64,000 nucleotides of DNA from positions 62,001 to 126,000 of the forward strand of contig JABYQS010000114.1 in the NCBI GenBank assembly GCA_022592435.1. Direction: 5' to 3'. Shown in pieces: positions 1 to 11,110 of this stretch. This stretch comes from Cerioporus squamosus (taxonomy: Eukaryota; Basidiomycota; Agaricomycetes; Polyporales; Polyporaceae). The notes beneath the pieces are model-generated. The model was not told the origin of the DNA and did no database searches. It saw only the letters and a program-made list of their open reading frames with translations. Made by a program: the position numbers and the translations under genes. Numbering within the stretch: position 1 is the stretch's first letter; each line of letters opens with the position of its first letter.

Positions 1-641
1 AATGACGGCTCAGCTGATCTACTACGACCGCCACATACCATGGGTTGCGCGAAGATATATACGTTGGCTCGTCGGAAACGAGCGTGGGTGCACGACAATA
101 TGCCGTTGTCGACCCACTGCTCGTAGAGCACGCCAGGTGCTTGGTGTCATCCACTGGGTGGCCCGTGTCTGGCAACGAGCTGCAGAGGGTGTTTCCCCGG
201 GTTGAAGCCTACGCAAGACGCAGACTGTGTCTGGTTTGCGTCGAGCGTGAGCTCCTTCGTACCTGCCGGTATATGAGCGAGTTCGCCTATCGTGCAGTTC
301 GCTGCTTGCGAGAGACAACGTGGAATCAATCTCGAGATCACAGTTCGGCAGACTCGAATACTTTGCCTACCTTATCTTACTTTCGCTCTCGGGTAGGTGG
401 AGTTGCGAACCCCGCGAGTCCGCAATGATGCCACAATCGCCTTTGCAAGGGAAGTATCGATGCACCGTGGGATCGGCAGACGTTGGCAGTGGTCACCCTG
501 GGCACCTTGATCGCCACGATTCACATTTACGGTCAGAACACAATGATAGTTGTACATCGTCTGCTCGCTCAAGCTCTTTACAGGTACCACGTCGTCATAC
601 TTCGTGTATCATCATCGCTAGCCTTGCCCAAGAAGCGCAGC
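1..641. other. Left-edge intergenic sequence, no gene seen
   Basis: Only short overlapping reading frames without recognisable motifs are present. The right part lies just downstream of the sedolisin stop codon and probably holds its 3' UTR and terminator. A TATA-like run sits near 53-60, but I cannot assign it to a gene. Confidence 0.4.
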
Positions 642-2740
642 TCAAGGCGCTGCCTTGAGGAACCTCACGTAGTCAACAGTTCCGAGACCAGTGACCTGTC
701 GATGTTTGTGTTCAGTGACCTGCGAGAGCGATTTCCGGAAGACACGACACGTACCGGATCCCACCCGGCTTTCGTGGGGAACCCATTAGTGTTGCAGCCT
801 GGGTTGCTGCCCTTGGTGATGTCGTTGAAGATGGATGCCGCGCCAGTCGAATACAGCAGAGGGTTTAGGAACCCAAGCGAAGCCTTCCCAGCCTTCAGCC
901 GCTGGTCGTTGACGAGAGCGACGATGCTCGCGAAGGTGGGACTGGACGCGCTCGTTCCATCAACACCCACGAGAGTCCCATTCACGACGATGGCGAAGGT
1001 GGTGCCCTGAGCTGCAACGTCGGGGTACCCGCGTCCGCTCTGGTTATACAGCCCCGCGTAGGTGCTGCCGAGAGTGGTGAGGTATTTCGTCGCCGCAGTC
1101 GCCTGGTAGTTGGGGCGCGGAAAGATGTTGGAGAAGCCACCAGCGGACAAGCCCGCTGCCACCTCTGGGCTGTAACCGGTTGTGGCACCGACGGAAGTGA
1201 CGCTGCACGAGTAGGCAAGAGGTGTCAAAATGTAAGTACAACAAGCTCAAGCAGTGCAATAACGCACTACGGGCAACCACTGGGGAAAGTCGGGATGAAG
1301 GTAGAACAAGAGTTGCTGAATCGGGAACCAGCAACCCCGCCATCGCCGGAGGCATACAGAACGGTCGTCCCACGGGCTCCGAGTTGTGCATATTGGTTGC
1401 ACAGGGTACTATTGACGGCTGTATTAGATGACATTGTTGCGTTGTCAGTAGACTGAAGAACTCACTTGGCAGCTGATGTGGGGAAGCCAGGCTCATCGAA
1501 GCCGTAGCTGATGGTGACGACTTTGGGCGTAGCGGTGAGGTTCAACAAGTACGTATTCAAATCGATGAAGCCTTGCACCGTGCTGTTGCCGACGGAGACA
1601 AGTGTAGTCGGGACATTGGTGGCCAAACCCACGGTGTACTGGATGTCGAGACTCTGCAGAAGAGCGAAGCACTGTCAATACGGATAGCTCTTCCTCTACA
1701 TGACGGCGTCAGTGATCTTACAGCCTCATAGGTGCCCCCGCCAGAGGTGATACCCTTATCCACGGACACTACGCTGAAAGTGGCGTTTCTGATATCTGGC
1801 CGGTATTGATTGTTGAACAGCTGTCATGCTTGTGAGTAGACATTCATTCGCTGCAGTGCCACAGTGCTAACTTACACCTAAATCAGCCTTAGTTGCGAAT
1901 TCATTCAAGAAGGCCGGAACATAGATGTTGTTGGACGATGCACTTGCAGGCGTGGACGGGATGTTGTAGACGGCCTGAAGACAGTCAGGAGCGGTGTAAC
2001 TGGCGCAGTGGGCGGGAATGGCATCAGGCTTCACGGAAACCCCGTCGGCCTCGGTCCAACTGATCGGTTGAGAGACTTCGAAGGAGGGGCTGCGAACTGC
2101 CGGCGGAATGAATCTGAACGTAGTATACCGAGTCTCGTCAGACTGATATCCTGGTGATGGTTCGTGCGACTTACTGATCAGTGGGGTAAATGAAAGACAG
2201 GTGCTCCTCAACGTCCGGAGGCACCGAGTACGAAAGCGTCGCGATGATGTTCGCGTTGGTCTCCATGTGGACGTATTGGGTATAGTTCGCCTTGAGCAAG
2301 GTGTTCGCCTGGTGGACCGGGATATGGACACGCAACATATCTCCGGATGGGGACGCGACCTCCGGCGTGATATTGTGCTCTGCAAGCCAGGCCGTGACGG
2401 CCTGCACACTCTCGGGTTTGGGGGCAGCGAATGCCTCGACCTGGAATGATAGTCAGTCGAAGTGCGGCACTGTGGAGCGGAAAGGGCTCATCACCTCCTG
2501 CTTCGAGAGATACTGGCCGTACTTGGGACTCGCGGGGTCGCTGACGTCCATAAGGGCGGCGTGCAGACCATCCGTGTCCGACGCCGGGAGCGCGAACAGC
2601 AGCGGGACAGTCTCGGCAGACGGGAGTGGGCGAAGAGCCTCGAAGCCCTGAACGGAGCCTTCGGTCTGCGCCCGCTGCTCCACCGGAGAGGCGAGAGCAA
2701 GGGAGGCGAGGGAAAGCGCAACGAAGGAGACGGAGAGCAT
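642..2740 (-). CDS. Secreted sedolisin (S53) / tripeptidyl-peptidase-like protease
   Basis: This is a secreted serine-carboxyl protease that cleaves peptides at acidic pH. The start at 2740 opens a hydrophobic signal peptide (MLSVSFVALSLASLALASP). An activation prodomain follows, with the motifs D-P-A-S-P-K-Y-G and L-S-K. In the catalytic domain the Glu/Asp pair is read across a splice as Y-E-A-S-L-D near 1650-1735. The oxyanion Asp lies in A-S-G-D-G-G-V-A-G-S near 1340-1370, and the nucleophile is in G-T-S-A-S-S-P near 940-960. The C-terminal calcium site is N-D-I-T-K-G-S-N-P-G-C. The last exon (642-695) encodes V-T-G-L-G-T-V-D-Y and follows a 59-nt intron, and several other short introns interrupt the gene. 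All catalytic residues are intact. A paralogue lies at 29419-31600. Family is sure; exact peptidase specificity is not. Confidence 0.93.
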
Positions 2741-5106
2741 GTTGAACGCAGAGAGAGAAGATTGTCAGTGAAAGGCCGCAGAAGAGAGACCTGGGAGCAA
2801 CACGCAACGTCAGGTCAGCTCATATACCCCCAGAGAAGCGCCATCTTACCGCGTGTCTAGCTCGCGAAAGTAGAATATACGGGTTGTTAGGCACGAACGT
2901 TCGACTTCAGCACCAGCCTGGATTGTGCAGTATCTCAGATATGCCAATATTTGCTGTGGACATTGCGTGCGATCCGACGGGCTGGTGGTGTGCTGGAGCT
3001 AGTCACTGGTCGCCAGCGTGGAAGAGCGTGGATCGTGGGCCGAAGGACGTAGGAAGTCCGCTGACGGCGTTCAATCGCAAGTAGAGAAACGTCCAAACAT
3101 CTCGGGCGTGAAGAACGTGCGGTCACCTGCGAAGCAGCTGGAATTGAGAGAACATCGCAAGAGCACCGCACTTTGACAGCAGAGCCTATGGTCCGAGCGC
3201 AACAAGGTATCGTGTCTTCCAGGACAGACTTCTCTGCGTGCAAGCGAAGCATGATGGGGTCAGAGTCACGAACACTAAAAGGCAGTGTAGTTCACAAACC
3301 TCCGCTCATCGTCGTCGGCCTGCAGGATCGTGCTGGTGTGAAGTCGAGGCCCGACGACCATATTCAAAAGGGCATTATCACACGGCACATGCGCTGGGAT
3401 GAAAGCGGTCATCCACCCTCGCCTGTAGCTCAGATGCTCGCAGTCGACTCAACTTCCAGTGGGAGACAATCGCGCTCGTAATCATCAATAAGGTGGATGG
3501 ATATTCAGCCATCGTCTGGCATTTGCAAGTTCGATCCTGTCGGTGTAGACAGCTCAATGGACACGCTCATTGAAGTCTGTTAACCCGAGCAATGGCGGTT
3601 ATCGCTGCCTTGACTCGATGACTTGGTGGATCACTGTGTATTGGGCTCTCGTGAGCGTGATGCAGATGTAGAGGGCAGCTGAAACTTACCCTGATCATCA
3701 TGATCACCCGGGGCCCTCGGGCCTCATTGACGAGAGACAACGACCACAGCAGCAGGCGCACTACTAGCCCGCCGCTACCGAACAGAGGCGGCGCAGGGGC
3801 TGGGTATAATGTAAGCGCTATGCGACTTCGGAAGTGGTCTGGATCATTGCTGGACAGCTGCAAACACAGTCATGCGTTGCCATCATGCCATTTCCTGCTC
3901 TTTGTGCCGCCACCGGAAGTACTGCTAGTTAACACCGTCGTAGTCAGTTATCAACCACCATATTATATAGCGAGGCGCACACGTACAGTACTCAGATCTG
4001 ACAATCCGGATTCACCGGCCCTCTAAGGCCGGGGCAACGAGAATAGTCAGGGCAGTACTCTGAACAGAGTCGGAGTTAGGACACATACGACGCCACAAGA
4101 GTACGTATCACTTGCTCTAGCATTTGAGCGTAGCGACGACTGGGCCCGGCGCACTAAGTCCGAGATATTGTTGTCTGCAACTTCGCTGGAACCCATGACT
4201 TGGCATGAGCTCCCCTCCATCGAGATGATGCGTGCCACGCACAGATTAGCAGCACAAACGTGCCACGACGACAGTATGAAATGCTTGCTCCTCCACGCTG
4301 TCTCCCTATGCTGTGCGAAATTATGCAGGCGCTCCGCGGATCTCTACCAGAATGATAACCACGCGGTTCAGCCACAAGGTGCAGATGGACGAGCGTACTC
4401 ACTACAGAACATCTCACTGGTGCCACGGCTGTAGTGCGGAAACCTTACCCCGCCTAGAACCAACCAGCGGCAGCAAGTCAGGAAGTTCAAAAGGTTTATA
4501 AGGCCAGATGCCACATCATAGCAGTCGAGACCACAAACAGCTGTCTACGATTTCTACACTCAGCGCGGTCTGGACCGCAGGAGCGTCTTGACCATGCTCG
4601 AGACGATCGACGATGTCGTCGCACCATGGGGCAGGAGAACAAGACAACTGCAATATTAACACCATGTGAGGACACCCGAGCACCGGACGTGAACACAAGA
4701 CGCACTTCTCCATGATGGCGACTAGTTCGCCGAAGTATCCCGCGCTTTGAGCTGAAAGTGTGCTAAAATGTCACTTCGGTCGTCACGCAGAACTGGGCAC
4801 TAACCTTCCTCCCATGCACCGTCGACTCACCACATCGATTCCGGACCGCCATGGTGACCACATGAGATGCTTTCCCTACCCTTCTGCAACGGCATCGACA
4901 CTCTGTCAAAGGGAAAGCTCCTGACAGAGATTGTCTTCCAACGTAAGAGACAGGTAACTACATCCTGAGAAGTAGGCACCATGCCCAGTCTCGCCGCGCA
5001 CGTTGCCACTCTTGCGCTACACGTGCAGAGTATCCCGTCCGAGTCAGTCTGTGGGATGTCGCTTTGAGCTTGACGGTCACGTCCACAAACGACCTTGGAA
5101 ACTTGC
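2741..5106. other. 2.4-kb intergenic region, no gene recognised
   Basis: This holds the sedolisin promoter on the left and the aldo-keto reductase 3' side on the right. Open frames on both strands are short, show no family motif and are not joined by convincing splice sites. Confidence 0.4.
2818..2828 (-). promoter_or_regulatory. TATA-like element upstream of the first sedolisin
   Basis: On the minus strand this reads GTATATGAG, about 80 nt before the ATG at 2740. The second sedolisin has a similar element at a similar distance. This is sequence-only support. Confidence 0.4.
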
Positions 5107-6137
5107 CTACTCCAAATCCGGGAACCCAATGTTGCCCCAACCGGTCCAGTACGGCTTGCAAAAGCGGTGATGGTTCTCCTTCTCAAGGATAAACAGCTGC
5201 TCGATGTCCTCCTTCGTGAGATTCGCAATCTTCGCGTTCTCGTCGATGCGCTGGGGCGAAGCAGACTTCGGGATGACTGTGCAGTGGTGATCAGCACGAA
5301 CTCGAGCCTATGCGCTTTGACCACCTCTCTCGCGAGACGCACCAGACATGCCCGGGCGATTGACCTGCAACGAGATCAGGATGTTGGCAGGCGTGACTTG
5401 GTACTTCTCCGCGAGGTTCTTCACGACGGGATTCGCGAGGAGTGGAGCTTGGTCCGAACCAAGTGGCGAGTACGCGGTGACTGCGATCCCATGCTTCCTG
5501 CATTCTTCGACGATGTCCTCCTGCAAACACAACCTGTGTAGCGGCACATGAGTACACATTTCACAATGATCTGAGAGGGCGACACCGGGACGCACGGATG
5601 GGACTCGATCTGGTTCACTGCGGGGATGACCGTGGCGAACTCCAAGAGCTCCTGCAGGTACTTGACGGAGAAGTTGGACACGCCGATGGCCTTGACCTTT
5701 TCGGGTGCTCCTTGTAGACCTTCTCCATGTCCCTCCAGGTCTGGCGCCAGTCCCACTCCTTGTCCGGACCGCCCTCTTTCTTCATCGGGCACGGCCAGTG
5801 CATTAGCCACAGGTCGAGGTATGGGGTGTCCAGTGCCTTGAGCGAGGTGTCAAGCGCACCGGGAACGTCGCGCTGGCTGGAGTTCCTGAGCTTGGTGGTG
5901 AGGAAGATGTGCGAGCGCGGTACGCCGGACTGCTTGATGCCATCCCCAACTTCCTTCTCGTTACCTGCGCCGTCGGTTCAGGTTATTAGGGGCTGCGTAC
6001 GCGGAAGGGTCCGATATATGCGCTGATGAGATGCGTCCACGTACCATATCCGGCTGCAGTGTCAATATGACTGTAACCGTTGTTGAGGGCATGCGCGACA
6101 GCCTTCTCGACGTCACCCGGCTGGGACCTCCACGTTC
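5107..6137 (-). CDS. Aldo-keto reductase (GCY1/GRE3-like), frameshifted, first exon not found
   Basis: This is an NAD(P)H-dependent aldo-keto reductase, a TIM-barrel enzyme that reduces aldehydes and ketones. The tetrad is visible: Asp and Tyr in S-H-I-D-T-A-A-G-Y-G, Lys in L-T-T-K-L, and His in L-M-H-W-P. Later motifs are I-G-V-S-N-F-S, N-Q-I-E-S-H-P, A-Y-S-P-L-G and the cofactor-phosphate motif V-I-P-K-S-A-S-P-Q-R-I. The protein ends in G-W-G-N-I-G-F-P-D-L-E and stops at 5107. I join H-P-C-V-P to E-D-I-V-E-E-C, and N-R-P-G-M-S to V-I-P-K-S (exons ending at 5343 and 5276). Two oddities stand out. One base appears missing near 5703 between K-E-H-P and E-K-V-K-A-I-G. The expected N-terminal beta-hairpin before G-T-W-R-S was not found upstream of the acceptor at 6137. 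The gene may be a decaying copy or carry sequence errors. Confidence 0.8.
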
Positions 6138-6623
6138 CTGGATGCAAATACCGGCGTGAGTGATGCTCGCCTTCGCTGTCAGACAACGTTCGACATTCAT
6201 GATTTACGCATTGTGCGCAGGCATCGTCGTCGTCGGTGTTGGGGGTAGTCAGAGTATCAGCGATAACGACGGTTGGCTCAGTCTAGGAAAGTCTCCCAGG
6301 GTACGTACGTCGCCCACACCCCGCCTCGCGGCACGCCGTCATCCGCGCCGGACACCCACGCGAAAGGTGCCGGGGCGTAGTACGGCACCCGATATGGTAT
6401 CGCAATGAGTCGTTGAAACCACATAGCCTACCTCAAACGTACAGTTCATGGGGCGAATCTAGATGAACCATCATTAGCTAGACAAGGTGAGAAGAAAGAC
6501 TGGTTACATACATTCAAACCCTCCCATCGCGACGTACATATACGCGCACAGGCGTTATGAGCCACAGAAGCGTCGCGTCCCTTGCATTATGTCCAATCTT
6601 ACGGCGTATGTCGTGCACTTACA
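6138..6623. other. Region between AKR and GPI13; no start exon found
   Basis: The missing first exon of the reductase should lie here, but no frame matches the family N-terminus with a usable donor. The right part probably carries the GPI13 3' UTR. Confidence 0.35.
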
Positions 6624-9600
6624 TTACTTGTCTACTTTTTTGGCCTTGTCCGGGATCATCGCAGCAAACAGCTTCGACACCCTCTCCGACACCCTTCCCA
6701 CCCCAACCCCAACCCCAAACAAGACCGCGACGTCCACCACAACCACGGTCACCGCCGCCAACATGAAGCGCGGTGCAAAGATCTTCCACACCATCAAGTG
6801 CCGTCTCAGCCACGCCGCACAGACTGCACTGCTCAGCAGCAGCGTCCCATGGTACAGCATCACGCCCAGCCCGGCGCGCACCGCGTCCACACGCGCCTTG
6901 ACGTCGGCCTGCGGCTGCGGCAGCGGAGGCACGTTCCACAGCGCGAGTAACGGCACGAGAGCGCGACGAGGAAGTGGGGCCCAAACGTATTGAGCATGAC
7001 GAACAGCGGGGAGAACGGGTAAGTCATTGTCGGCGTGAGCACGAACGCCGTCTTCCACTGGATCGACGGGATCGCCGCCTGGTGTCCGGTCGTGAAGAAC
7101 GTATGCACAGCGAGGAGTGCGATCGGCGTGATGTCCGAGAACCGGAGAGGGATGACTGGGGTACGGAACTCTTCCGCCTGGAGGATCGCAGATGGGGTAC
7201 CGGATGCGAAGACGGTCTCCAGGCCCCGAACGTCACGAACGCTGTCTACCACCTCGAGATGTGCCAGTATCGCGGTCGCAGTAAGGGCAAGGACGACTTG
7301 ACCGGTGAGCTGCGTGGCTGCATACATCAGGCCAAAGAAAAGGGACCAGAATACCAGGTAAGGCGCCCCGAAAGCGTTGGCGAATCCAATGACGGTGACT
7401 TCGCGCTTGCCGCCGTCTGGCTTGGCTTCGCTCGAAATCTCCAAGCACAGGGGAACAAGCCACCACAACGCATACCCGAAGAAGACCACAAGGCCTACGG
7501 CGACCCTGGCGCACCATGTCCTCGCCAAGCGCAGGACGCCAGCCCATTCGGGCCCAAACTGCTCCGACGAGTCCCAATGCTCGATCACCCAAAACGTACA
7601 CCCCAGTAGCAACACCGCCGGCAGCAGTCCGAGGAAGATCAATGTTGCAGTTCCTCTGTCCGACTTCGAGATCCGCAGGAATCGCCGCATGATCCATGGT
7701 AGACCGAGGGCGACGGGGATCGACAGGGCCAGGATGGGCACTGGCGGTGAAGGTAGAGAGGACGACGCGAAGAACGTGACGTGGCAGAACGGCTGTTGCT
7801 CTTCTCTGCACACAGTGCTCAACGCCATCAGCCGCACGCAGATAGCAAAGAGGGCAGAGAAACCCAGGATACGCAGTCGCAGTCGCGCGGTGGGTGCGGT
7901 GAATCCGATCAGGATGTTCGGAACGATGGAGGTGATGAGGAGGTATGTCACAATGCGGTCTTCCCAAACTGTGAACGAGTTTGACGCGAATGCAGCGGCG
8001 TGCAGGATAAGTGGAAGCGGAATAGATGTGAACGACGGTCGAAGGTTTGAGAGCGGCGGCAGCGTGGAAGCGATGACGATCAAGGACAACATGGCGGCCG
8101 CTCCGAACAGCAGACTCTCCACCAAGGCCAGCCCCTTGACGAAGCGGGAGACTGTCATATACACCACGAAACCAAGAAACGCTCCTCCGACAGCACTGGA
8201 TAAATACCAACGTTGCGCCTCCGAGGTCCATTGCTGCCATCCGGCCTCCAGAGCCCGGAGCTTGAAGTACAACAACGCCGCCGCCACCGTCCCAGTCACG
8301 AGGAGGGTTAGCCCAAGGAGCATAAGCCCAACGTTGAACTGCGCCCACAGCATACGGCATGCGGCGAGAGCATTGCGCGTGTACATCGTCATCGCGAGCC
8401 ATTGCGCCTCGACATCCGCGGTGTGCGCCTCAAAGTCCACTGTCCGCCAGATGCGCTCAAGCTCACCCCACGCCTTGTCAAGCTCGGCGCCGGATGCACT
8501 TTGGTGGTACGTATCGAGATAGCGCTTCACCTGCGCGGCATTGAGGGACAAAGCGCGAGTGTAGTCCTTTCCCGCCTTATCGTGCCAGAAGAGCTCGAGG
8601 ATGACGGTACCGAGGTTGTTGAATGGAATGGGCAGTCCGAGAGCCAAAGAGAGGGTGGGCGCAAGGTCAATCTGCTGTATATGTCGGTGTTCCACCGTCG
8701 CGCCGGGGAACACTCGAGTCGATAGCAAGAACGAGGGGATACTCGCTTTAGGGTGGACAAGTTGCGGCCCCTTGCTGTACATCCACAGAGCTGCGGACGT
8801 CTCATGGTATCCATCACCACCATGATCTCCCTTCCTGTCCATCCCGTGGTCACCCATGAGGATTAGGAGCGTGTCTTCGTCCAGCAAGTCGACCACACGA
8901 CGGAGGACGTCATCCATCTGCGTCAGCTTCGCCTTCATGGTCGGGTGGTCAGGTCCGACACGATGGCCGACATGGTCGACGCCCAGGAAGTGGCCAATAA
9001 GGACGTCCCAAGGAGCCTTCTTGTCTTGCAGCAGAGGAAAGAGGTGCTCAATCACTCCCTCGTCAACAGTGTGTAGGTCTTCCACATTGAACGAGTCGTA
9101 CGGGAACGTCATGTTCGGCTCGAAGAAATCTGGGAAGACAGTGGTCCATGTATCGTCACCCATGAATGCAATCTACCCCTGCATGATTGTCTGTCACTTT
9201 CTCAGGTAGGCAAAAGTGCATGCTTACCTTCTTGCCCTCTGCTTTGAGTTGACCAATCAACGAGTCCTCGGTGATTGAGGAACCTCCGAAATTCGAGCCC
9301 ATTTCCATGAAAGTAGGGAGGGAACCGGTAGTGATCCCCTTCAGCCGCTGCAGCGTAGTGGTCGGTGGGTCAGAGTACATTTCGAAAAGGAACGACCGCG
9401 ACGGCTGCGAGGCCGTGAGCTCCTGAGGAAGGACGAGCACATTGTGGTGGTATGGCGAGGGGGGCTCGGGAGGATGTGGACTGACGAAGTCGAAACGGAG
9501 GGCGTCAATCACGAGCACAACGGCTCTCTTGTGCGAGGGCGCAAGAGTACAGTCGCCGTCCTGACATGTTGTGACATCCGAAAGAGACAAACGGGTGAGG

Positions 9601-9683
9601 AGGAAGCCGCGGGTGTAGAGGTAGATCCCGGCGAGGTGCACGAGGAACACCGTCACAAGCAATGAGAGTCCCCTGGTTGCCAT
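6624..9683 (-). CDS. GPI13: GPI ethanolamine phosphate transferase 3 (GPI13 / PIG-O)
   Basis: This ER multi-spanning enzyme adds the terminal phosphoethanolamine to mannose 3 of the GPI precursor, the group later joined to proteins. The start at 9683 opens an N-terminal membrane anchor (MATRGLSLLVTVFLVHLAGI). The luminal alkaline-phosphatase-like domain shows A-V-V-L-V-I-D-A-L-R-F-D-F-V, then F-M-G-D-D-T-W, G-H-F-L-G-V-D-H-V-G-H-R-V-G and M-G-D-H-G-M-D: the metal-site Asp and His residues of the family. About a dozen hydrophobic segments follow, as expected for PIG-O. One intron joins E-G-K-K to I-A-F-M-G-D-D (about 9167-9230). Near 6956-6964 the frame breaks between F-G-P-H-F-L-V-A-L and V-P-L-L-A-L-W; the rest of the tail continues in another frame to the stop at 6624. 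The gene is divergent from DPB4. Confidence 0.92.
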
Positions 9684-9760
9684 TTGAGAAGTATAAAAAG
9701 CGTCGTGTAGTCTATGACATGAGAGGTTCAAGACGACGGCGCGAGCAGACCGAAGCGAGA

Positions 9761-9792
9761 GGTGGTGGTGGTGGTGGTGGTGGTGGTGGTGG
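9761..9792. repeat. (GGT)n trinucleotide microsatellite
   Basis: Roughly ten and a half uninterrupted GGT units sit in the divergent promoter between GPI13 (start 9683) and DPB4 (start 9921). In one minus-strand frame it reads as poly-His, but it lies upstream of the GPI13 start, so it is 5' UTR or promoter sequence. Confidence 0.95.
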
Positions 9793-9906
9793 TAGAACGG
9801 AGAGAAACGTGTCCAGCGCGCCTCGGCCTTCGCGCACCTTGGCCCGCTACCGCCACCTGCAAATTCCAAGTTCCAAGTCTCCGTCTCCGTTCCATCCACG
9901 TTTTCG

Positions 9907-9912
9907 ACGCGT
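9907..9912 (+). promoter_or_regulatory. MluI cell-cycle box (ACGCGT) at the DPB4 start
   Basis: An ACGCGT hexamer lies 8 nt before the DPB4 ATG. Two more copies are in intron 1, at 10068-10073 and 10077-10082. ACGCGT is the core bound by MBF-type G1/S factors in yeasts. Function here is inferred. Confidence 0.4.
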
Positions 9913-9920
9913 CTTCCAGC

Positions 9921-10932
9921 ATGCCGCGAGCAAAGGAGTCTACTGCAGGGGCGTCCACCGCACAAGCACAGCAGGAAGCAGTCTCAGAAGGGATAGACAA
10001 CTTCGAGCTACCCCGGAGTCTCATCATGAAGCTCGCACGCGCATCCCAGGTGAGTGCTCCTGCATTGACGCGTTTGACGCGTCGAAATATCACCTTATAC
10101 TGGAGAAGGAGGGCTAAGGCTCTGCAGGTTCCGGAAAATACGAAGTTCTCGAAAGAGGTCATCCTAGCCATACTGAAGGCGTCCACTGTCTTCATCAACT
10201 ACCTCGGTATGTGTACCTCCCTCCCCCTTGCCACTATCACTCACTGTCGCTCTAGCTGCAACGTAAAAGCTTGTCGCCTTCTACCCTCTTTCACACCTGA
10301 CCACGTCTTGGAATGCAGAGCACACGAAGTAGCCACCTCGAAGCAACACAAGAGCATCTCCGCCACCGACGTTCTCAAAGCGCTCGAGCTCGTCGAGCTC
10401 GCAGACATCGCGAAGAACATCCAAGAAGAGCTTCCTCGTTCGTCCACTCCCTCTTCCATATTGTCGGTCGCTCACACAGTTGCATGCAGTCTATCGCGAC
10501 CTCCAGAAGTCAGACAAACGGAAAGGCGGCAAGGGCAAGGCGAAAGACGCCTCTGAGTCTGCCTCCGCCGGCCCCAAAACCAAGGGCAAGGGCAAAGCCG
10601 CCGCCAGCGCCCCGCCCGATGCAGCCGAACAGGGACCATCCCCTACCATTCATATTCCCGCTGTACGTTCTGCCGCAGGGCCGTCGGCGGCCCCAGAGCA
10701 GCCCGAGGACGTCGACGAGGACCAGGAGATGGCGGATGCCGACCAGGACCATGGCGAGGACCCAGAGCAGGACGAAGCCGAGGACGAGGAGATTGACGAA
10801 GACGAAGACGACGAGGATGAGGACGAGACCGAACCACCGGAAGATATGATGGCGGTGGAGGAAGAGGAACTACGGAGGGATGCCAGGGGGCTGGAGGCCG
10901 CTGACCGAGACGACGCTGTAGACGAGGATTGA
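9921..10932 (+). CDS. DPB4: DNA polymerase epsilon subunit DPB4 / POLE3-like histone-fold protein
   Basis: This small histone-fold protein pairs with a partner fold in DNA polymerase epsilon and in CHRAC-type remodelers, where it handles histones at the fork. The ATG at 9921 begins MPRAKESTAGAST. The fold reads F-E-L-P-R-S-L-I-M-K-L-A-R-A-S, V-P-E-N-T-K-F-S-K-E, A-S-T-V-F-I-N-Y-L and K-S-I-S-A-T-D-V-L-K-A-L-E, which matches POLE3 better than NF-YB. Three introns are inferred. The second is spliced at an AGAG acceptor to give N-Y-L-A-H-E-V. The third joins E-E-L-P to L-Y-R-D-L-Q-K. The C-terminus is a Lys/Ala-rich linker followed by a long Asp/Glu tail, typical of this family. The gene is convergent with NBS1. 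Confidence 0.87.
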
Positions 10933-11110
10933 CGGACTGTCCTCTCACAGATGTCCGTCGCTTACTTCTTCATATTCATACCTGCACACACTTATATGCC
11001 ATTCATATTGCGAGACTAAGACAGAGACCGTTGCATATCAAATGCGGGCTACTTATATAGCCTAGGTGGGTTCCGCGGCAACTGCGAATTATAACCAAGT
11101 ACGAACATCA

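Noticed and set aside
6290..6410. Possible DM9/DUF3421-like fragment (P-F-A-W-V-S-G-A-D-D-G-V-P) on the minus strand
   Set aside because: Only about 13 residues look alike, the following Gly-rich motif is missing and no flanking exon continues it.
6974..8522. Long plus-strand frames (up to 381 codons) opposite GPI13
   Set aside because: They are antisense shadows of a conserved multi-spanning protein and have Arg/Ser-rich composition with no family motif.
9728..9965. Poly-His stretch read on the minus strand upstream of GPI13
   Set aside because: It is the (GGT)n microsatellite in the promoter/5' UTR, upstream of the start that fits the membrane anchor.
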